This document shows positions 9,824 through 21,887 of a stretch of 64,000 nt of DNA, piece after piece. Origin of the DNA: Martinezella rhizogenes (GTDB lineage: Bacteria; Pseudomonadota; Alphaproteobacteria; Rhizobiales; Rhizobiaceae); assembly GCF_007002745.1 (NCBI RefSeq), contig NZ_SGNY01000005.1:62001-126000 (forward strand), written 5' to 3'. The position numbers and the translations under genes were made by a program. Below the pieces are notes generated by a model. The model saw only the letters and a program-made list of their open reading frames with translations, made no database searches and was not told the DNA's origin. Within the stretch, counting starts at the first letter, position 1; each line of letters opens with the position of its first letter.

Positions 9824-10585
9824 TCAGTGGTGGGCGAGAATTTCGCCGAGGAATGTGCGGGTGCGCTGGTGCTTGGGGTCGCGGAAGAACTCGTCCGGCG
9901 GGCCTTCCTCGATGATCTCGCCTTCCGACATGAAGATCACGCGGTCTGCCACCTGCCGGGCGAAACCCATTTCATGGGTGACGCAGATCATTGTCATGCC
10001 ATCACGGGCAAGGCCGATCATGGTGTCGAGCACCTCTTTCACCATTTCCGGGTCGAGCGCCGAGGTCGGCTCGTCGAACAACATGGCTTTCGGCTCCATG
10101 CACAACGCCCGGGCAATCGCTGCGCGCTGCTGCTGGCCGCCGGAAAGCTGGGCCGGGTATTTATCGGCCTGATTGAGAATGCGCACGCGCTCCAGATATT
10201 TGCGCGCCGTCGCTTCCGCATCGGCTTTCGACAGGCCCTTCACCCGCATGGGGGCCAGCGTGCAGTTTTCCATGATGGTCTTGTGCGGGAAGAGATTGAA
10301 GCTCTGGAACACCATGCCCACCTCGCGGCGAACGGCATCGATGGCGCGGCTGGAATCCGAAAGCGTGGTTCCCTCGACCGTGATCTTGCCCTCCTGGATT
10401 TCCTCCAGATGGTTGATGCAGCGGATGAGGGTGGATTTTCCCGAACCGGACGGACCGCAAAGGACGATTTTTTCGCCCTTGCGAACCGTCATGTCGATAT
10501 TCTTAAGCGCATGGAAGGCTCCATACCACTTTCCAACCCCTTGAAGGGCGATAAGCGGAACCTCGGCAGTGGCGGATTGCGGCAT
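9824..10585 (-). CDS. ABC importer ATPase, polar-amino-acid family (GlnQ/HisP-like)
   Basis: 253 residues with AGGAGG six bases before the ATG. Walker [11 protein letters not shown]-loop [12 protein letters not shown], signature [15 protein letters not shown] and Walker [15 protein letters not shown] identify an importer ATPase of the GlnQ/HisP group. It energises the two permeases encoded upstream in the same operon. Members of this group mostly move amino acids and opines. The co-transcribed shikimate/quinate enzymes downstream raise the possibility that the cargo here is quinate or shikimate, which is inference only. Confidence 0.94.
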   Translation of the reverse strand: MPQSATAEVPLIALQGVGKWYGAFHALKNIDMTVRKGEKIVLCGPSGSGKSTLIRCINHLEEIQEGKITVEGTTLSDSSRAIDAVRREVGMVFQSFNLFPHKTIMENCTLAPMRVKGLSKADAEATARKYLERVRILNQADKYPAQLSGGQQQRAAIARALCMEPKAMLFDEPTSALDPEMVKEVLDTMIGLARDGMTMICVTHEMGFARQVADRVIFMSEGEIIEEGPPDEFFRDPKHQRTRTFLGEILAHH

Positions 10586-10598
10586 GGAAACCTCCTGC

Positions 10599-11438
10599 TT
10601 ACTTCACGGTGAACGGGATGTCGGGCAGGCTGTCCGGGAAGGCCGGAACTTCGCGCTTCATCCACTTGTCGTAGATCTTGGCCAGCTGGCCATCGGACTT
10701 GATCTTGTCGAGGAAGGCGTTGACTGTTTCGTTCCAGTCCTTTTCACCCGGGCGGGTGCCGGCGCCGTTATAAAGCGTCGTCAGATCGAACTTCGGCTCG
10801 TATTTGCCTTCGGCCGCCTTGTTCAGCCGGTCACCATAAAACTGGTTGCCGCCGACAACCTCGACCTGGCCGGAGATCAGCGCCTGAATATTGGCGGCGT
10901 CATCGTCGAAACGCAGGATATTGGCCTTCGAGCCAGCGCCTGCCGTGATCGAAGTGTCCATCGCGCTCGACTTCGGCACACCGACGGAAACGCCGGTCAG
11001 GTCGTCATAACCGGCGATCTTCTTGTCTTTCGGGCCATAGACGGACAGCACGTTGCCGGCATAGGGCTTGGAATATTGAATGGTCTTGGCGCGTTCGGCG
11101 GTCATGCCCATGGTCGCGAACAACAGGTCGACCTTACCGGTCAGAAGTGCCGGAATACGGTTGGCCACGGCGAGCGGCACGAATTCGACCTTGACGCCGA
11201 GATAATCGGCAAAGGCCTTGCCGATATCGGCATCGAGGCCGTCCTGCACGCCGCTGGAATTGACGAAGCCCCATGGCGAATTGTCGCCCTGAATGCCGAT
11301 GACGACCTTGCCCTTGGCTTTTGCCTCTTCCACCGTGCCGGCGAAAGCATCGACCGGTGCGACAAAGGGCAGGGCAACCGTTGCCGCGGCAAGCGCGAGC
11401 AGGGCGCGACGAGAGAATTTCATGCTGGTGGTTTTCAT
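10599..11438 (-). CDS. Periplasmic binding protein, polar-amino-acid family (SBP family 3)
   Basis: 279 residues; GGAGGA lies 7 bases before the ATG at 11438. The N-terminus [20 protein letters not shown] carries a twin arginine ahead of a hydrophobic stretch, so Tat export is possible, with cleavage near DAFAG. The mature part has family-3 landmarks: [72 protein letters not shown] and [13 protein letters not shown]. It delivers ligand to the HisM/HisQ-like permeases encoded upstream. The usual Arg and Asp contacts for an alpha-amino acid could not be assigned confidently by eye. Confidence 0.93.
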   Translation of the reverse strand: MKTTSMKFSRRALLALAAATVALPFVAPVDAFAGTVEEAKAKGKVVIGIQGDNSPWGFVNSSGVQDGLDADIGKAFADYLGVKVEFVPLAVANRIPALLTGKVDLLFATMGMTAERAKTIQYSKPYAGNVLSVYGPKDKKIAGYDDLTGVSVGVPKSSAMDTSITAGAGSKANILRFDDDAANIQALISGQVEVVGGNQFYGDRLNKAAEGKYEPKFDLTTLYNGAGTRPGEKDWNETVNAFLDKIKSDGQLAKIYDKWMKREVPAFPDSLPDIPFTVK

Positions 11439-11480
11439 CTTTTGCTCCTCCTTACAAAGCTGATGAGATGGTTCTGGTTG

Positions 11481-12131
11481 TTAACGGGAATTGGCCTGCA
11501 TCCGTCTCTCCACACCCGCACCCCATAGGGAAAGCGGCCAGCAGATCAGGAAATAGATGATGCCGACGATGGCAAACACGGTGAGCGGGCGGAACGTCTG
11601 GTTGGAGACAATCTGGCCGGCGCGCGACAGCTCGACGAAACCGACGATGGCGGCAAGCGAGGTGCCCTTGATGAGCTGCACGAGGAAACCGATGGTGGCC
11701 GGCAGCGAAATCTTGAAGGCCTGCGGCAGAACCACGTCCTTCATGCGGGAGATATAATGCAGGCCAAGCGCATTGGCGGCCTCCGTCTGGCCTTTTGGCA
11801 CCGCCTGAATGCCGCCACGCCAGATTTCGCCGAGGAAGGCGCTGGCATGCAGGGTGAAGGCGATGGCGACAGCAATCCAGGCATCGACATTGAGGCCGGC
11901 AAGCGCCACGCCGTAATAAACCACGAAAAGCTGCATCAGGAGCGGCGTGCCCTGGAAGACGGCGATATAACCGGTGCTGGCGCGCTGGATCGCCGGGCTT
12001 TCGGCAACACGGGCAAGCGCCACGCAAAGGCCGAATATGCCACCGCCGATAAAGCCGATCACCGTCAGCGCCAGCGTCCATTTCAGGCCTTGCATCAGGA
12101 AGAAGAGTTCGTTGGGACCGATGGATTCCAT
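11481..12131 (-). CDS. ABC importer permease, HisM/GlnP-like
   Basis: 216 residues, a typical length for polar-amino-acid permeases. It has several hydrophobic helices starting at about residue 13 (LKWTLALTVIGFIGGGIFGL) and the conserved loop FLGEIWRGGIQAVPKGQTEAANALGL followed by MKDVVLPQAFKISLPATIGF. It pairs with the next permease to form the inner-membrane channel. The start is 10 bases after the stop of the upstream permease gene, consistent with one transcript. Confidence 0.93.
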   Translation of the reverse strand: MESIGPNELFFLMQGLKWTLALTVIGFIGGGIFGLCVALARVAESPAIQRASTGYIAVFQGTPLLMQLFVVYYGVALAGLNVDAWIAVAIAFTLHASAFLGEIWRGGIQAVPKGQTEAANALGLHYISRMKDVVLPQAFKISLPATIGFLVQLIKGTSLAAIVGFVELSRAGQIVSNQTFRPLTVFAIVGIIYFLICWPLSLWGAGVERRMQANSR

Positions 12132-12141
12132 TGTCTTTTCC

Positions 12142-12810
12142 TCACTTGACCGGATAGCTGAAGGATGCGCGGGAGATGAGCGAGAAGATGCCCATCATCA
12201 GCGAGGAAATGACCAGATAGAGCAGCGTGATCGAGAAATAGACCTCGAACGACCGGAAGGTGTCCGCCTCGATCTTCTGGGCTACGGATGTCAGTTCGTA
12301 AGCGGCGATCGAGGTGCAGACCGAGGTGGTCAGCGTCAGCATGATGAACTGGCTGGTGAGCGAGGGATAGACCGCGCGCAGCGCCGGCTTCAGAATGATG
12401 TGGCGGAATATCTGTGACCGGTGCAGGCCGAGCGCCAGCCCCGCCTCCACCTGTCCCTTGGGAATGGAATCCACGCCGCCGCGAATGATTTCAATGGCAT
12501 AGGCACCGCCGTTGAGAGCCAGCGCAATGATGGCGGTAACGGTGGGGTTAAGCTTGATGCCAACCTGCGGCAGAGCGAAGAAAATGAAGAATATCTGCAC
12601 CAGAAACGGCGTGTTGCGGATGGCTTCGACGAAGCCAATGACCAGACCGCGCAGCAGTTTGAACCGCGAACGACGGGCGACCACGCCGAGAACCCCGATG
12701 ACGGTGGCAAGCGACATGCCGGCAATGGCAAGGCCGATCGTCGCCAGACAGGCCAAAAGCAGCTCGGGCAGGCGGTCCGCGACCACCGAAAAATCGAGAC
12801 TGTAAGACAT
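12142..12810 (-). CDS. ABC importer permease, HisQ/GlnP-like
   Basis: 222 residues from the ATG at 12810, preceded by GGGAGGAAG; an upstream TTG in the same frame is not needed. The family loop is IEIIRGGVDSIPKGQVEAGLALGL followed by RHIILKPALRAVYPSLTSQF. First gene of the leftward operon 12810-8311 (two permeases, binding protein, ATPase, dehydrogenase, aroQ). The promoter should lie in 12811-13177, where a candidate TetR site is present at 12959. Confidence 0.93.
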   Translation of the reverse strand: MSYSLDFSVVADRLPELLLACLATIGLAIAGMSLATVIGVLGVVARRSRFKLLRGLVIGFVEAIRNTPFLVQIFFIFFALPQVGIKLNPTVTAIIALALNGGAYAIEIIRGGVDSIPKGQVEAGLALGLHRSQIFRHIILKPALRAVYPSLTSQFIMLTLTTSVCTSIAAYELTSVAQKIEADTFRSFEVYFSITLLYLVISSLMMGIFSLISRASFSYPVK

Positions 12811-12958
12811 TCTTCCTCCCAACCCCTTCGGGCCCGGACAGGCTTTTCGCCTTGTCCTTATCGCTTTGGGAACCTTACGGCGCCAAAGCCCTCCATTCGT
12901 CTGGCCATGTCGAGAAGGGTCTTTTCCTCACCTGCGGCATAGCTTCAACAAGATTGTT

Positions 12959-12974
12959 TGTACCAGTTAGTTCA
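12959..12974. promoter_or_regulatory. Candidate second operator for the TetR regulator
   Basis: TGTACCAGTTAGTTCA, an imperfect dyad (T-G-N-A-C symmetric with G-T-N-C-A), 149 bp upstream of the first permease start. It resembles the 16-mer at 7581 in the TetR/quiC gap, suggesting shared control. Confidence 0.5.
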
Positions 12975-13111
12975 TTTTTGTGTCAAGCGCTTCACCCGGT
13001 TAAAAAGCAGCGGAAAGCCGTTTTTTCTACATTCGATATTTTTAAGAAAATCGTGTGTTATCAATGTCTAATGCGCAAAGGCGCAAGCGTTTTCAACGCA
13101 CGAAAACCCTG

Positions 13112-13129
13112 CCGCCGATGAGGTGGCGG
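13112..13129 (-). terminator. Possible terminator of the pca operon after pcaB
   Basis: CCGCC and GGCGG can pair around an 8-base loop, and the leftward transcript then reads into GGGTTTTCG. The stem is short, so this is a weak call. Confidence 0.35.
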
Positions 13130-13177
13130 GAGGGGCAGGAGAAGCTGATTTTAATCAAAAACCCGTGGGTCTTGCAG

Positions 13178-14239
13178 CTAGCTTTCTTCCGCGCCCAGTC
13201 TGTCTATCTGTCCTGCGAGGCGTTCGGCGATCAGCAGGGACGCCCCCGTTGCCGTCACCATTTGCGGCAGTGTCATCCATTCCAGCATCCAGCCCGCGCC
13301 TGACCTTTCCTGTTCATGGACAAGCGACTGGTGCAACGCGGAAATCTGCACGGCATTGAAGCGTGCCAGCGTCACCAGCGTTTCGGCATTGACCGGGTTC
13401 TGCTTGTGCGGCATGGCCGAGGAGCCGCCGCCGCCGGAGAAGCGGATTTCCGCACCGAGTTCAGCCATCAGCGCGATATCCTGGCCGAACTTGCCGAGCG
13501 CGCCGGTGATGAGGGACAGCAGATTGGCGAATTCGGCAATGCCGTCGCGCTGGCTCTGCCATTGCGGCCTGTCGGCAAGGCCAAGGCGTTTTGCAAGATC
13601 GGCGCGGACCGCGCCGGCATTGTCGCCAAGTTTTTCCAGCGTGCCGGCTGCGCCGCCGAACTGAAGGGCAAAGCCGTTCCGGGAAAAGGTTTCAAGCCGC
13701 AGCAGGTGGCGCTCCAGCGGCGCTATCCAGCTTGCCGCCCGGTCGGCGACGGTGATGCCGATGGCGGCCTGCATGCGGGTATAACCCGTCAGAGGGTTAT
13801 GGCCGTCGCGCGAGGAGATGTCGCCAAGCGTATCGATGAGGTGGCCGAGGCGGGTCGTGATGATTTCCACCGCCATCTTCAGCCGCAGCATCAGGCTGGT
13901 ATCGATGACATCCTGACTGGTCGCGCCGAAATGCACCTTGTCCGCCGCCTTGCCGGCGACTGCCGACCGCATCTGCCGCACCAGTTCCGGCACCACCACG
14001 CCATCCTTTGCGACGCCATGGCGAAGCGCCGTCATATCGGCCGCAAAGCTCGAAAGTCCCGAAACGATGGCTTCCGCCACCTCGTCCGTAATGATTCCGG
14101 CCTCCGCTTCCGCCTCAGCCAGCGCCATTTCGAAGCGGATCATTGCGTCGATATCCGCCTTTGCCGAAAACAGTTCGACGATCTCGCTGTCACCAAAAAG
14201 GCCTGACAGAAACGGATGTTCGAAGGGGGAAAGGCTCAT
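13178..14239 (-). CDS. pcaB: 3-carboxy-cis,cis-muconate cycloisomerase
   Basis: 353 residues; converts beta-carboxy-cis,cis-muconate to gamma-carboxymuconolactone. It belongs to the fumarase/aspartase superfamily, shown by the signature SGGGGSSAMPHKQNPVNAE at about residues 268-286 and by FGATSQDVIDTS and TRMQAAIGIT in the two other conserved regions. Last gene of pcaDCHGB, starting 18 bp after pcaG. The order and neighbours make the assignment firm. Confidence 0.95.
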   Translation of the reverse strand: MSLSPFEHPFLSGLFGDSEIVELFSAKADIDAMIRFEMALAEAEAEAGIITDEVAEAIVSGLSSFAADMTALRHGVAKDGVVVPELVRQMRSAVAGKAADKVHFGATSQDVIDTSLMLRLKMAVEIITTRLGHLIDTLGDISSRDGHNPLTGYTRMQAAIGITVADRAASWIAPLERHLLRLETFSRNGFALQFGGAAGTLEKLGDNAGAVRADLAKRLGLADRPQWQSQRDGIAEFANLLSLITGALGKFGQDIALMAELGAEIRFSGGGGSSAMPHKQNPVNAETLVTLARFNAVQISALHQSLVHEQERSGAGWMLEWMTLPQMVTATGASLLIAERLAGQIDRLGAEES

Positions 14240-14257
14240 TTCGCTCGTCCGTCTGGC

Positions 14258-14878
14258 TCAGATATCGAAAAACACGGTTTCGCCTTCGCCCTGAAGGCGG
14301 ATATCGAAACGATAGATATTTCCCTCTTCCTTTTTGGCGACAAGCGTGGCGATGCGGCTTTTCTGTTCGACGCGGGCCAGAACCGGGTCGGCCGCATTGG
14401 CCTCCTGTTCTTCGGGGAAATACATGCGGGTCTGCAGGCCGATATTGATGCCGCGCGCCACGATCCAGAAGGTGATGTGCGGCGCCATCGGCCGACCGTC
14501 GCGGAACGGCACCGTGCCCGGCTTGATGGTTTCGAAGATAAACTCGCCGGTATCCATGTCGCCCGGCGAACGGCCCCAGCCGATGAAATTCGGATCGGCC
14601 TTGCCGCGTGTTTCGCTCGGGCTGTTGTAATAACCGTCCGTATCCGCCTGCCAGATTTCGATCAGGGCGTCCTTCAGCGGCATTCCTGCGCCGTCATAGA
14701 CCGTGCCGCGCACGCTGATGCGCTCACCGCGCGCCTTGTCGTTATAAAGCAGACCGGAACCCAGGTCTTTTTCGAACACGCCTTCGATGCCGACGAAATT
14801 GGGCGTGCAGCCGATATGTACATAGGGTCCCGCCGTCTGCGAGGCGGTTTCCTTGAAATAATTGAGCGGCTGAACCAT
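14258..14878 (-). CDS. pcaG: Protocatechuate 3,4-dioxygenase alpha subunit
   Basis: 206 residues, the usual alpha-subunit size. Conserved intradiol-dioxygenase features: GVFEKDLGSGLLYND, IRGTVYDGAGMPLKDALIEIWQADTDG and PHITFWIVARGINIGLQTRMYF. The alpha chain lacks the iron-ligand set, which is on the beta chain. Together PcaGH performs oxygen-dependent intradiol ring cleavage of protocatechuate in the cytoplasm. It begins 2 bp after pcaH, so the subunits are likely made in equal amounts. Confidence 0.96.
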   Translation of the reverse strand: MVQPLNYFKETASQTAGPYVHIGCTPNFVGIEGVFEKDLGSGLLYNDKARGERISVRGTVYDGAGMPLKDALIEIWQADTDGYYNSPSETRGKADPNFIGWGRSPGDMDTGEFIFETIKPGTVPFRDGRPMAPHITFWIVARGINIGLQTRMYFPEEQEANAADPVLARVEQKSRIATLVAKKEEGNIYRFDIRLQGEGETVFFDI

Positions 14879-14880
14879 GG

Positions 14881-16067
<1,187 letters not shown>

Positions 16068-16070
16068 CGG

Positions 16071-16868
16071 TCAATGCTCCGGCAAGGTATTGAGAAAAAT
16101 GCACGCCGCCTGCGCATAGGTGAGCGGCTGTTCAAGGCAGGGAATATGGCCGCAGCCGGCAATGGTGACAAAGCGGCTTGCGGGAATGATGCCGGCCAGC
16201 GACTGCACCAGTTCCGGCGGTGTCGAGCCGTCCTGATCACCCGCGACGCAGAGTGTGGGCACGGCGATGCGGCCCGCTTCATCGGTAAAATCGGCATCGC
16301 GAATGGCGGCGCAGGTGCCGCTGTAACCGGCTTCCGGCTGCTGCGAAAGCATGTTGCGCGCACCGGCATAGGCAGCATTGTCAGGCTGGCGAAACGCTGG
16401 CGTGAACCAGCGCTCCATGACGGGATCGACCAGCGATACGAGGCCATCAGCGGCGATCTTGTCGATGCGGGCGTTCCACATCTCGGCCGTGCCGATCCTG
16501 TGGGCGGTGTTGCTGAGCACGAGTGCGCGCACCAGATCGGGACGGCGGGCATAAAGCCCCTGTGCAATCAGTCCACCGACCGACAGGCCCCAGATGATGG
16601 CGCTTTTGACGCCGAGATGATCAAGAAGTTCGATCAGGTCACCGGCATGATCGTCTATCGAATAGGGCGCGCGTCCGACATCGGAAAGCCCGTGGCCGCG
16701 CTTGTCGTGCAGCACATAGGCATAATCATCGCCAAGCGCTTCGGTGACCGCATCCCAGATGCGGAAATCGGTGCCAAGCGAATTGATGAAGGCGATGACC
16801 GGCTTGCCGCTGTCCAATCCCTTGACGCGATAATGGATCACGGTCTCGCCGCAGCGCAGAAAATGCAT
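16071..16868 (-). CDS. pcaD: 3-oxoadipate enol-lactone hydrolase
   Basis: 265 residues from the ATG at 16868, chosen because AGGAGGAG stands just upstream. Alpha/beta-hydrolase: oxyanion-region INSLGTDFRIWD, nucleophile elbow GLSVGG with Ser96, acid in AGDQDGSTP and the catalytic His in AGCGHIPCLEQP. It hydrolyses the enol-lactone to beta-ketoadipate. First gene of the pcaDCHGB operon, divergent from pcaQ with a PcaQ-type site in the 94-bp gap. Confidence 0.95.
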   Translation of the reverse strand: MHFLRCGETVIHYRVKGLDSGKPVIAFINSLGTDFRIWDAVTEALGDDYAYVLHDKRGHGLSDVGRAPYSIDDHAGDLIELLDHLGVKSAIIWGLSVGGLIAQGLYARRPDLVRALVLSNTAHRIGTAEMWNARIDKIAADGLVSLVDPVMERWFTPAFRQPDNAAYAGARNMLSQQPEAGYSGTCAAIRDADFTDEAGRIAVPTLCVAGDQDGSTPPELVQSLAGIIPASRFVTIAGCGHIPCLEQPLTYAQAACIFLNTLPEH

Positions 16869-16939
16869 GATGTGCTCCTCCTGCCGGGGATATTGCAAGC
16901 CGGTTCCGGTTAAGTAAAATGACATTATCGATGAAAATC

Positions 16940-16955
16940 ATAACCTATGGATTAT
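16940..16955. promoter_or_regulatory. PcaQ-type operator between pcaD and pcaQ
   Basis: ATAACC-TATG-GATTAT, matching the ATAACC-N4-GGTTAA motif reported for PcaQ in Sinorhizobium (recalled, not checked). It is placed 7 bp before the pcaQ start and 72 bp before pcaD, as expected for a LysR-type activator site that also controls its own gene. Confidence 0.75.
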
Positions 16956-16962
16956 ACGAGCG

Positions 16963-17904
16963 ATGGTCGACCAGCGTATCAAGTTCCGCCACCTGCAGAC
17001 TTTCGTGGAGGTGGCGCGGCAGAAAAGCGTCATCCGCGCCGCCGAAATCCTGCATGTCAGCCAGCCGGCGGTGACGAAGACCATCCGTGAACTGGAAGAG
17101 ATTCTTGGCGTGTCATTGTTCGACCGGGAGGGGCGCGGCATCCGCATCAGCCGATATGGCGAGGTGTTTCTGCGCCACGCCGGTGCGACGATGACGGCGC
17201 TGCGACAGGCGGTCGATTCGGTCTCGCAGGAGGCGGCGCGGGCCGGTCCGCCGGTGCGGGTCGGCGCTCTGCCCACGGTTTCGGTGCGGATCATGCCGCA
17301 GGCAATGGCCGGTTTTCTGGCGGAAAAGACCGGCAGCCCCGTGAAGATCGTGACGGGCGAAAACGCCGTGCTTCTGGAGCAGCTGCGTGTCGGCGATCTC
17401 GATCTTGTCGTTGGGCGTCTCGCCGCGCCGCAGAAAATGGCGGGCTTTTCCTTCGAACATCTCTATTCGGAGAAAGTACGTTTCGTGGTGCGCGCCGGCC
17501 ACCCGCTGCTGTCACCCGGCCTTTCGGTGTTCGATCACCTGCATGAATATCCGGTACTGATGCCGACACGGCAATCGGTGATTGGCCCTGTCGTCGAGCA
17601 GTTCCTGATCGCCAACGGCGTGCCGGCCCTGCCGATCCGCATCGAAACCGTGTCCGACGCCTTCGGCCGCGCCTTCCTGCGCACCAGCGATGCGATCTGG
17701 ATCATCTCTGAAGGTGTGGTGGCGGCGGATGTGACGGACGGCATTCTGGCGATCCTGCCGGTCGAAACCGGCGATACCAGCGGGCCGGTGGGGCTGACGG
17801 TCCGGGCCGATACGCAGCCCTCGCTGCCGTTGTCGCTGTTGATGCAGGCTATTCGCGAGGCGGCGGGTGAGTTGCTGGATGGGAGGGCGGAGGCGGGTTC
17901 TTGA
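16963..17904 (+). CDS. pcaQ: LysR-type activator of the pca operon
   Basis: 313 residues. The N-terminal winged helix-turn-helix is at residues about 6-64 (LQTFVEVARQKSVIRAAEILHVSQPAVTKTIRELEEILGVSLFDREGRGIRISRYGEVFLRHA). The rest is the LysR effector-binding domain. In Agrobacterium PcaQ activates pcaDCHGB in response to beta-carboxymuconate and gamma-carboxymuconolactone. The divergent arrangement and the operator at 16940 agree. The ribosome site before 16963 is weak. Confidence 0.95.
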   Translation: MVDQRIKFRHLQTFVEVARQKSVIRAAEILHVSQPAVTKTIRELEEILGVSLFDREGRGIRISRYGEVFLRHAGATMTALRQAVDSVSQEAARAGPPVRVGALPTVSVRIMPQAMAGFLAEKTGSPVKIVTGENAVLLEQLRVGDLDLVVGRLAAPQKMAGFSFEHLYSEKVRFVVRAGHPLLSPGLSVFDHLHEYPVLMPTRQSVIGPVVEQFLIANGVPALPIRIETVSDAFGRAFLRTSDAIWIISEGVVAADVTDGILAILPVETGDTSGPVGLTVRADTQPSLPLSLLMQAIREAAGELLDGRAEAGS

Positions 17905-17939
17905 GATGAGGATCGGGGTGCGTCGGAGCATTTCTCCTC

Positions 17940-18054
17940 CCGTCATTCCGGCCTTGAGCCGGAATCCAGCCACGGCGCGTCTGCGCCGCGAGAAGAGTCT
18001 TTTGCGATCAAAGACTTGATCGCGCTGGACCCCGGATCGGGTCCGCGGTGACGG
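17940..18054. repeat. Palindromic intergenic repeat, family B copy 1
   Basis: Begins with CGTCATTCCGGCCTTGAGCC and GGAATCCAGCC, identical to the start of the copy at 39874. It ends in the reverse motif (GGTGACGG). About 115 bp, in the gap between convergent pcaQ and pobA. The size and structure suit a RIME-type rhizobial element (inference). Confidence 0.8.
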
Positions 18055-18092
18055 ACGTGAAACTGGTGCGGATGAACAGGCAGCTGGTGCCC

Positions 18093-20312
<2,220 letters not shown>

Positions 20313-21058
20313 ACGGAAAGAAGCGCCGGCAGATAACGCTCCACCAGATCCTCCATTGACGCAACCGAGGCGGCGAGCCCGACATTGAGCGCGGCAACCG
20401 TCTGGCCGCGTACGCTTTTCAGCGGCACGGCGATGGAGCGAAGACCAATCTCCACTTCCTGATCGATCAGCGCATAACCGCGATGGCCGGTCACCTCTAT
20501 TTCGGTGAGCAGGGCCTGAATATCGATGATCGTCTTTTCCGTGCGGGCAACCAGCCGGGAAGCTCCGAGAATGTCGCGTTGTCGCTCGGGTGTTTGTGCG
20601 GAAAGCAGAACGCGACCCATTGACGTGCAATAGGCGGGCAGGCGCGAGCCCGGCATCAGCGCAATCGACATGACCCGCTGTTGCGCGGCGCGGGCGACAT
20701 AAACGATTTCGGTCTCGTCCAGAATGGAAACCGAGGTGCTCTGGCCGATCTCCTCTGAGAGACGGTCGATGAGCGGCTGGACGATCTTCGGCAGCGGCAT
20801 GGTGGCCAGACAGCCGGTGCCAAGCCGCAGCACTTTCGGCGTGACGGTGAAGAACTTGCCGTCATAGGCGGCATAACCAAGCTCCGAAAGGGTCAGCAGA
20901 CAGCGGCGCGTGGTTGCCCGGTCCAGCCCGGCGATCTCGGCGGCGTCGGAGATGGACAGGCGCGGGCTCTCGGCGCTGAAAGCCTCGATGACCCGCAATC
21001 CCTTGGCGAGACCACCCATCATGTCTCTTTCGCTGACGGCCATGCCCAAGCTCCATTT

Positions 21059-21073
21059 GTGCGATATACGAAC
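21059..21073. promoter_or_regulatory. PcaR-type operator
   Basis: GTGCGATATACGAAC agrees at 13 of 15 positions with GTGCGATTATCGAAC, the complement of the box described for Pseudomonas putida PcaR (recalled). It lies between divergent pcaR and pcaI, 16 bp from the pcaR start. Confidence 0.75.
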
Positions 21074-21179
21074 AAAAATCATATAACGCACAAAATCCTT
21101 GCCGTCGAGGCGATTTCGGCCTTACCTCATGGCCACGCAGCCTTGCCGGTTCCATCCGCTCGGCTGGATGGAGGTTTTA

Positions 21180-21887
21180 ATGGACAAGACAATCAAGAGC
21201 GCCAGAGATGCGCTTTCCGGCATCGGCGACGGTGCGACGATCATGATCGGCGGTTTCGGCGGCTCCGGCGCGCCGATCGAGCTGATCCACGCGCTGATCG
21301 ACAGGGGGCCGAAGAACCTGACCGTCATCAACAACAATGCCGGCAACGGCCGCATCGGCATCGCCGCGATGATCGATGCCGGCATGGTCAGGAAGATGAT
21401 CTGCTCCTTCCCGCGCTCTTCCGATCCGCGCGCCTTTACAGACCGCTATCTGGCCGGTGAAATCGAGCTGGAACTGGTGCCGCAGGGCACGCTCGCCGAG
21501 CGCATCCGCGCTGGCGGCGCCGGCATTCCCGCCTTCTACACGCCGACTGGCTTCGGAACGGAACTGGCTGAAGGCAAGGTGATCGCGGAATTCGACGGCC
21601 GCTCTTACGTTCAGGAACGCTGGCTGAAGGCGGATTTCGCCATCGTGAAAGCCGAGCTTGGCGATACCTATGGCAACCTCACCTACAACAAGGCGGGCCG
21701 CAATTTTAACCCGCTGATGTGCATGGCCGCGAAGACCACCATCGCGCAGGTCTCGAAGATCGTCGCCGCCGGTGAAATCGACCCGGAGCATGTTGTGACG
21801 CCAGGCATTTTCGTGAACGGCGTCGTGGAAATCCCCGATCCGCAACAGGAAGAAGTCCTCATTCGCGCCGGAGTAGCCTACGCATGA
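21180..21887 (+). CDS. pcaI: 3-oxoadipate CoA-transferase subunit A
   Basis: 235 residues from the ATG at 21180, with GGAGG six bases upstream. Alpha subunit of a type I CoA-transferase: glycine-rich IMIGGFGGSGAPIELIHALIDRGPKNLTVINNNAG, KMICSFPRSSDPRAF and TPTGFGTELAEGK. With PcaJ it moves CoA from succinyl-CoA to beta-ketoadipate. Its stop overlaps the pcaJ start (ATGA). Confidence 0.96.
   Translation: MDKTIKSARDALSGIGDGATIMIGGFGGSGAPIELIHALIDRGPKNLTVINNNAGNGRIGIAAMIDAGMVRKMICSFPRSSDPRAFTDRYLAGEIELELVPQGTLAERIRAGGAGIPAFYTPTGFGTELAEGKVIAEFDGRSYVQERWLKADFAIVKAELGDTYGNLTYNKAGRNFNPLMCMAAKTTIAQVSKIVAAGEIDPEHVVTPGIFVNGVVEIPDPQQEEVLIRAGVAYA

Larger units (their letters stand above)
12811..13177. 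other. Non-coding gap between pcaB and the quinate/shikimate-type importer operon
   Basis: 367 bp with no supported gene. It holds the promoter region for the leftward importer operon, the candidate TetR site at 12959-12974, and a weak hairpin near 13112-13129 after pcaB. Around 12955-13060 the sequence is clearly more AT-rich than the flanking genes. Confidence 0.65.
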
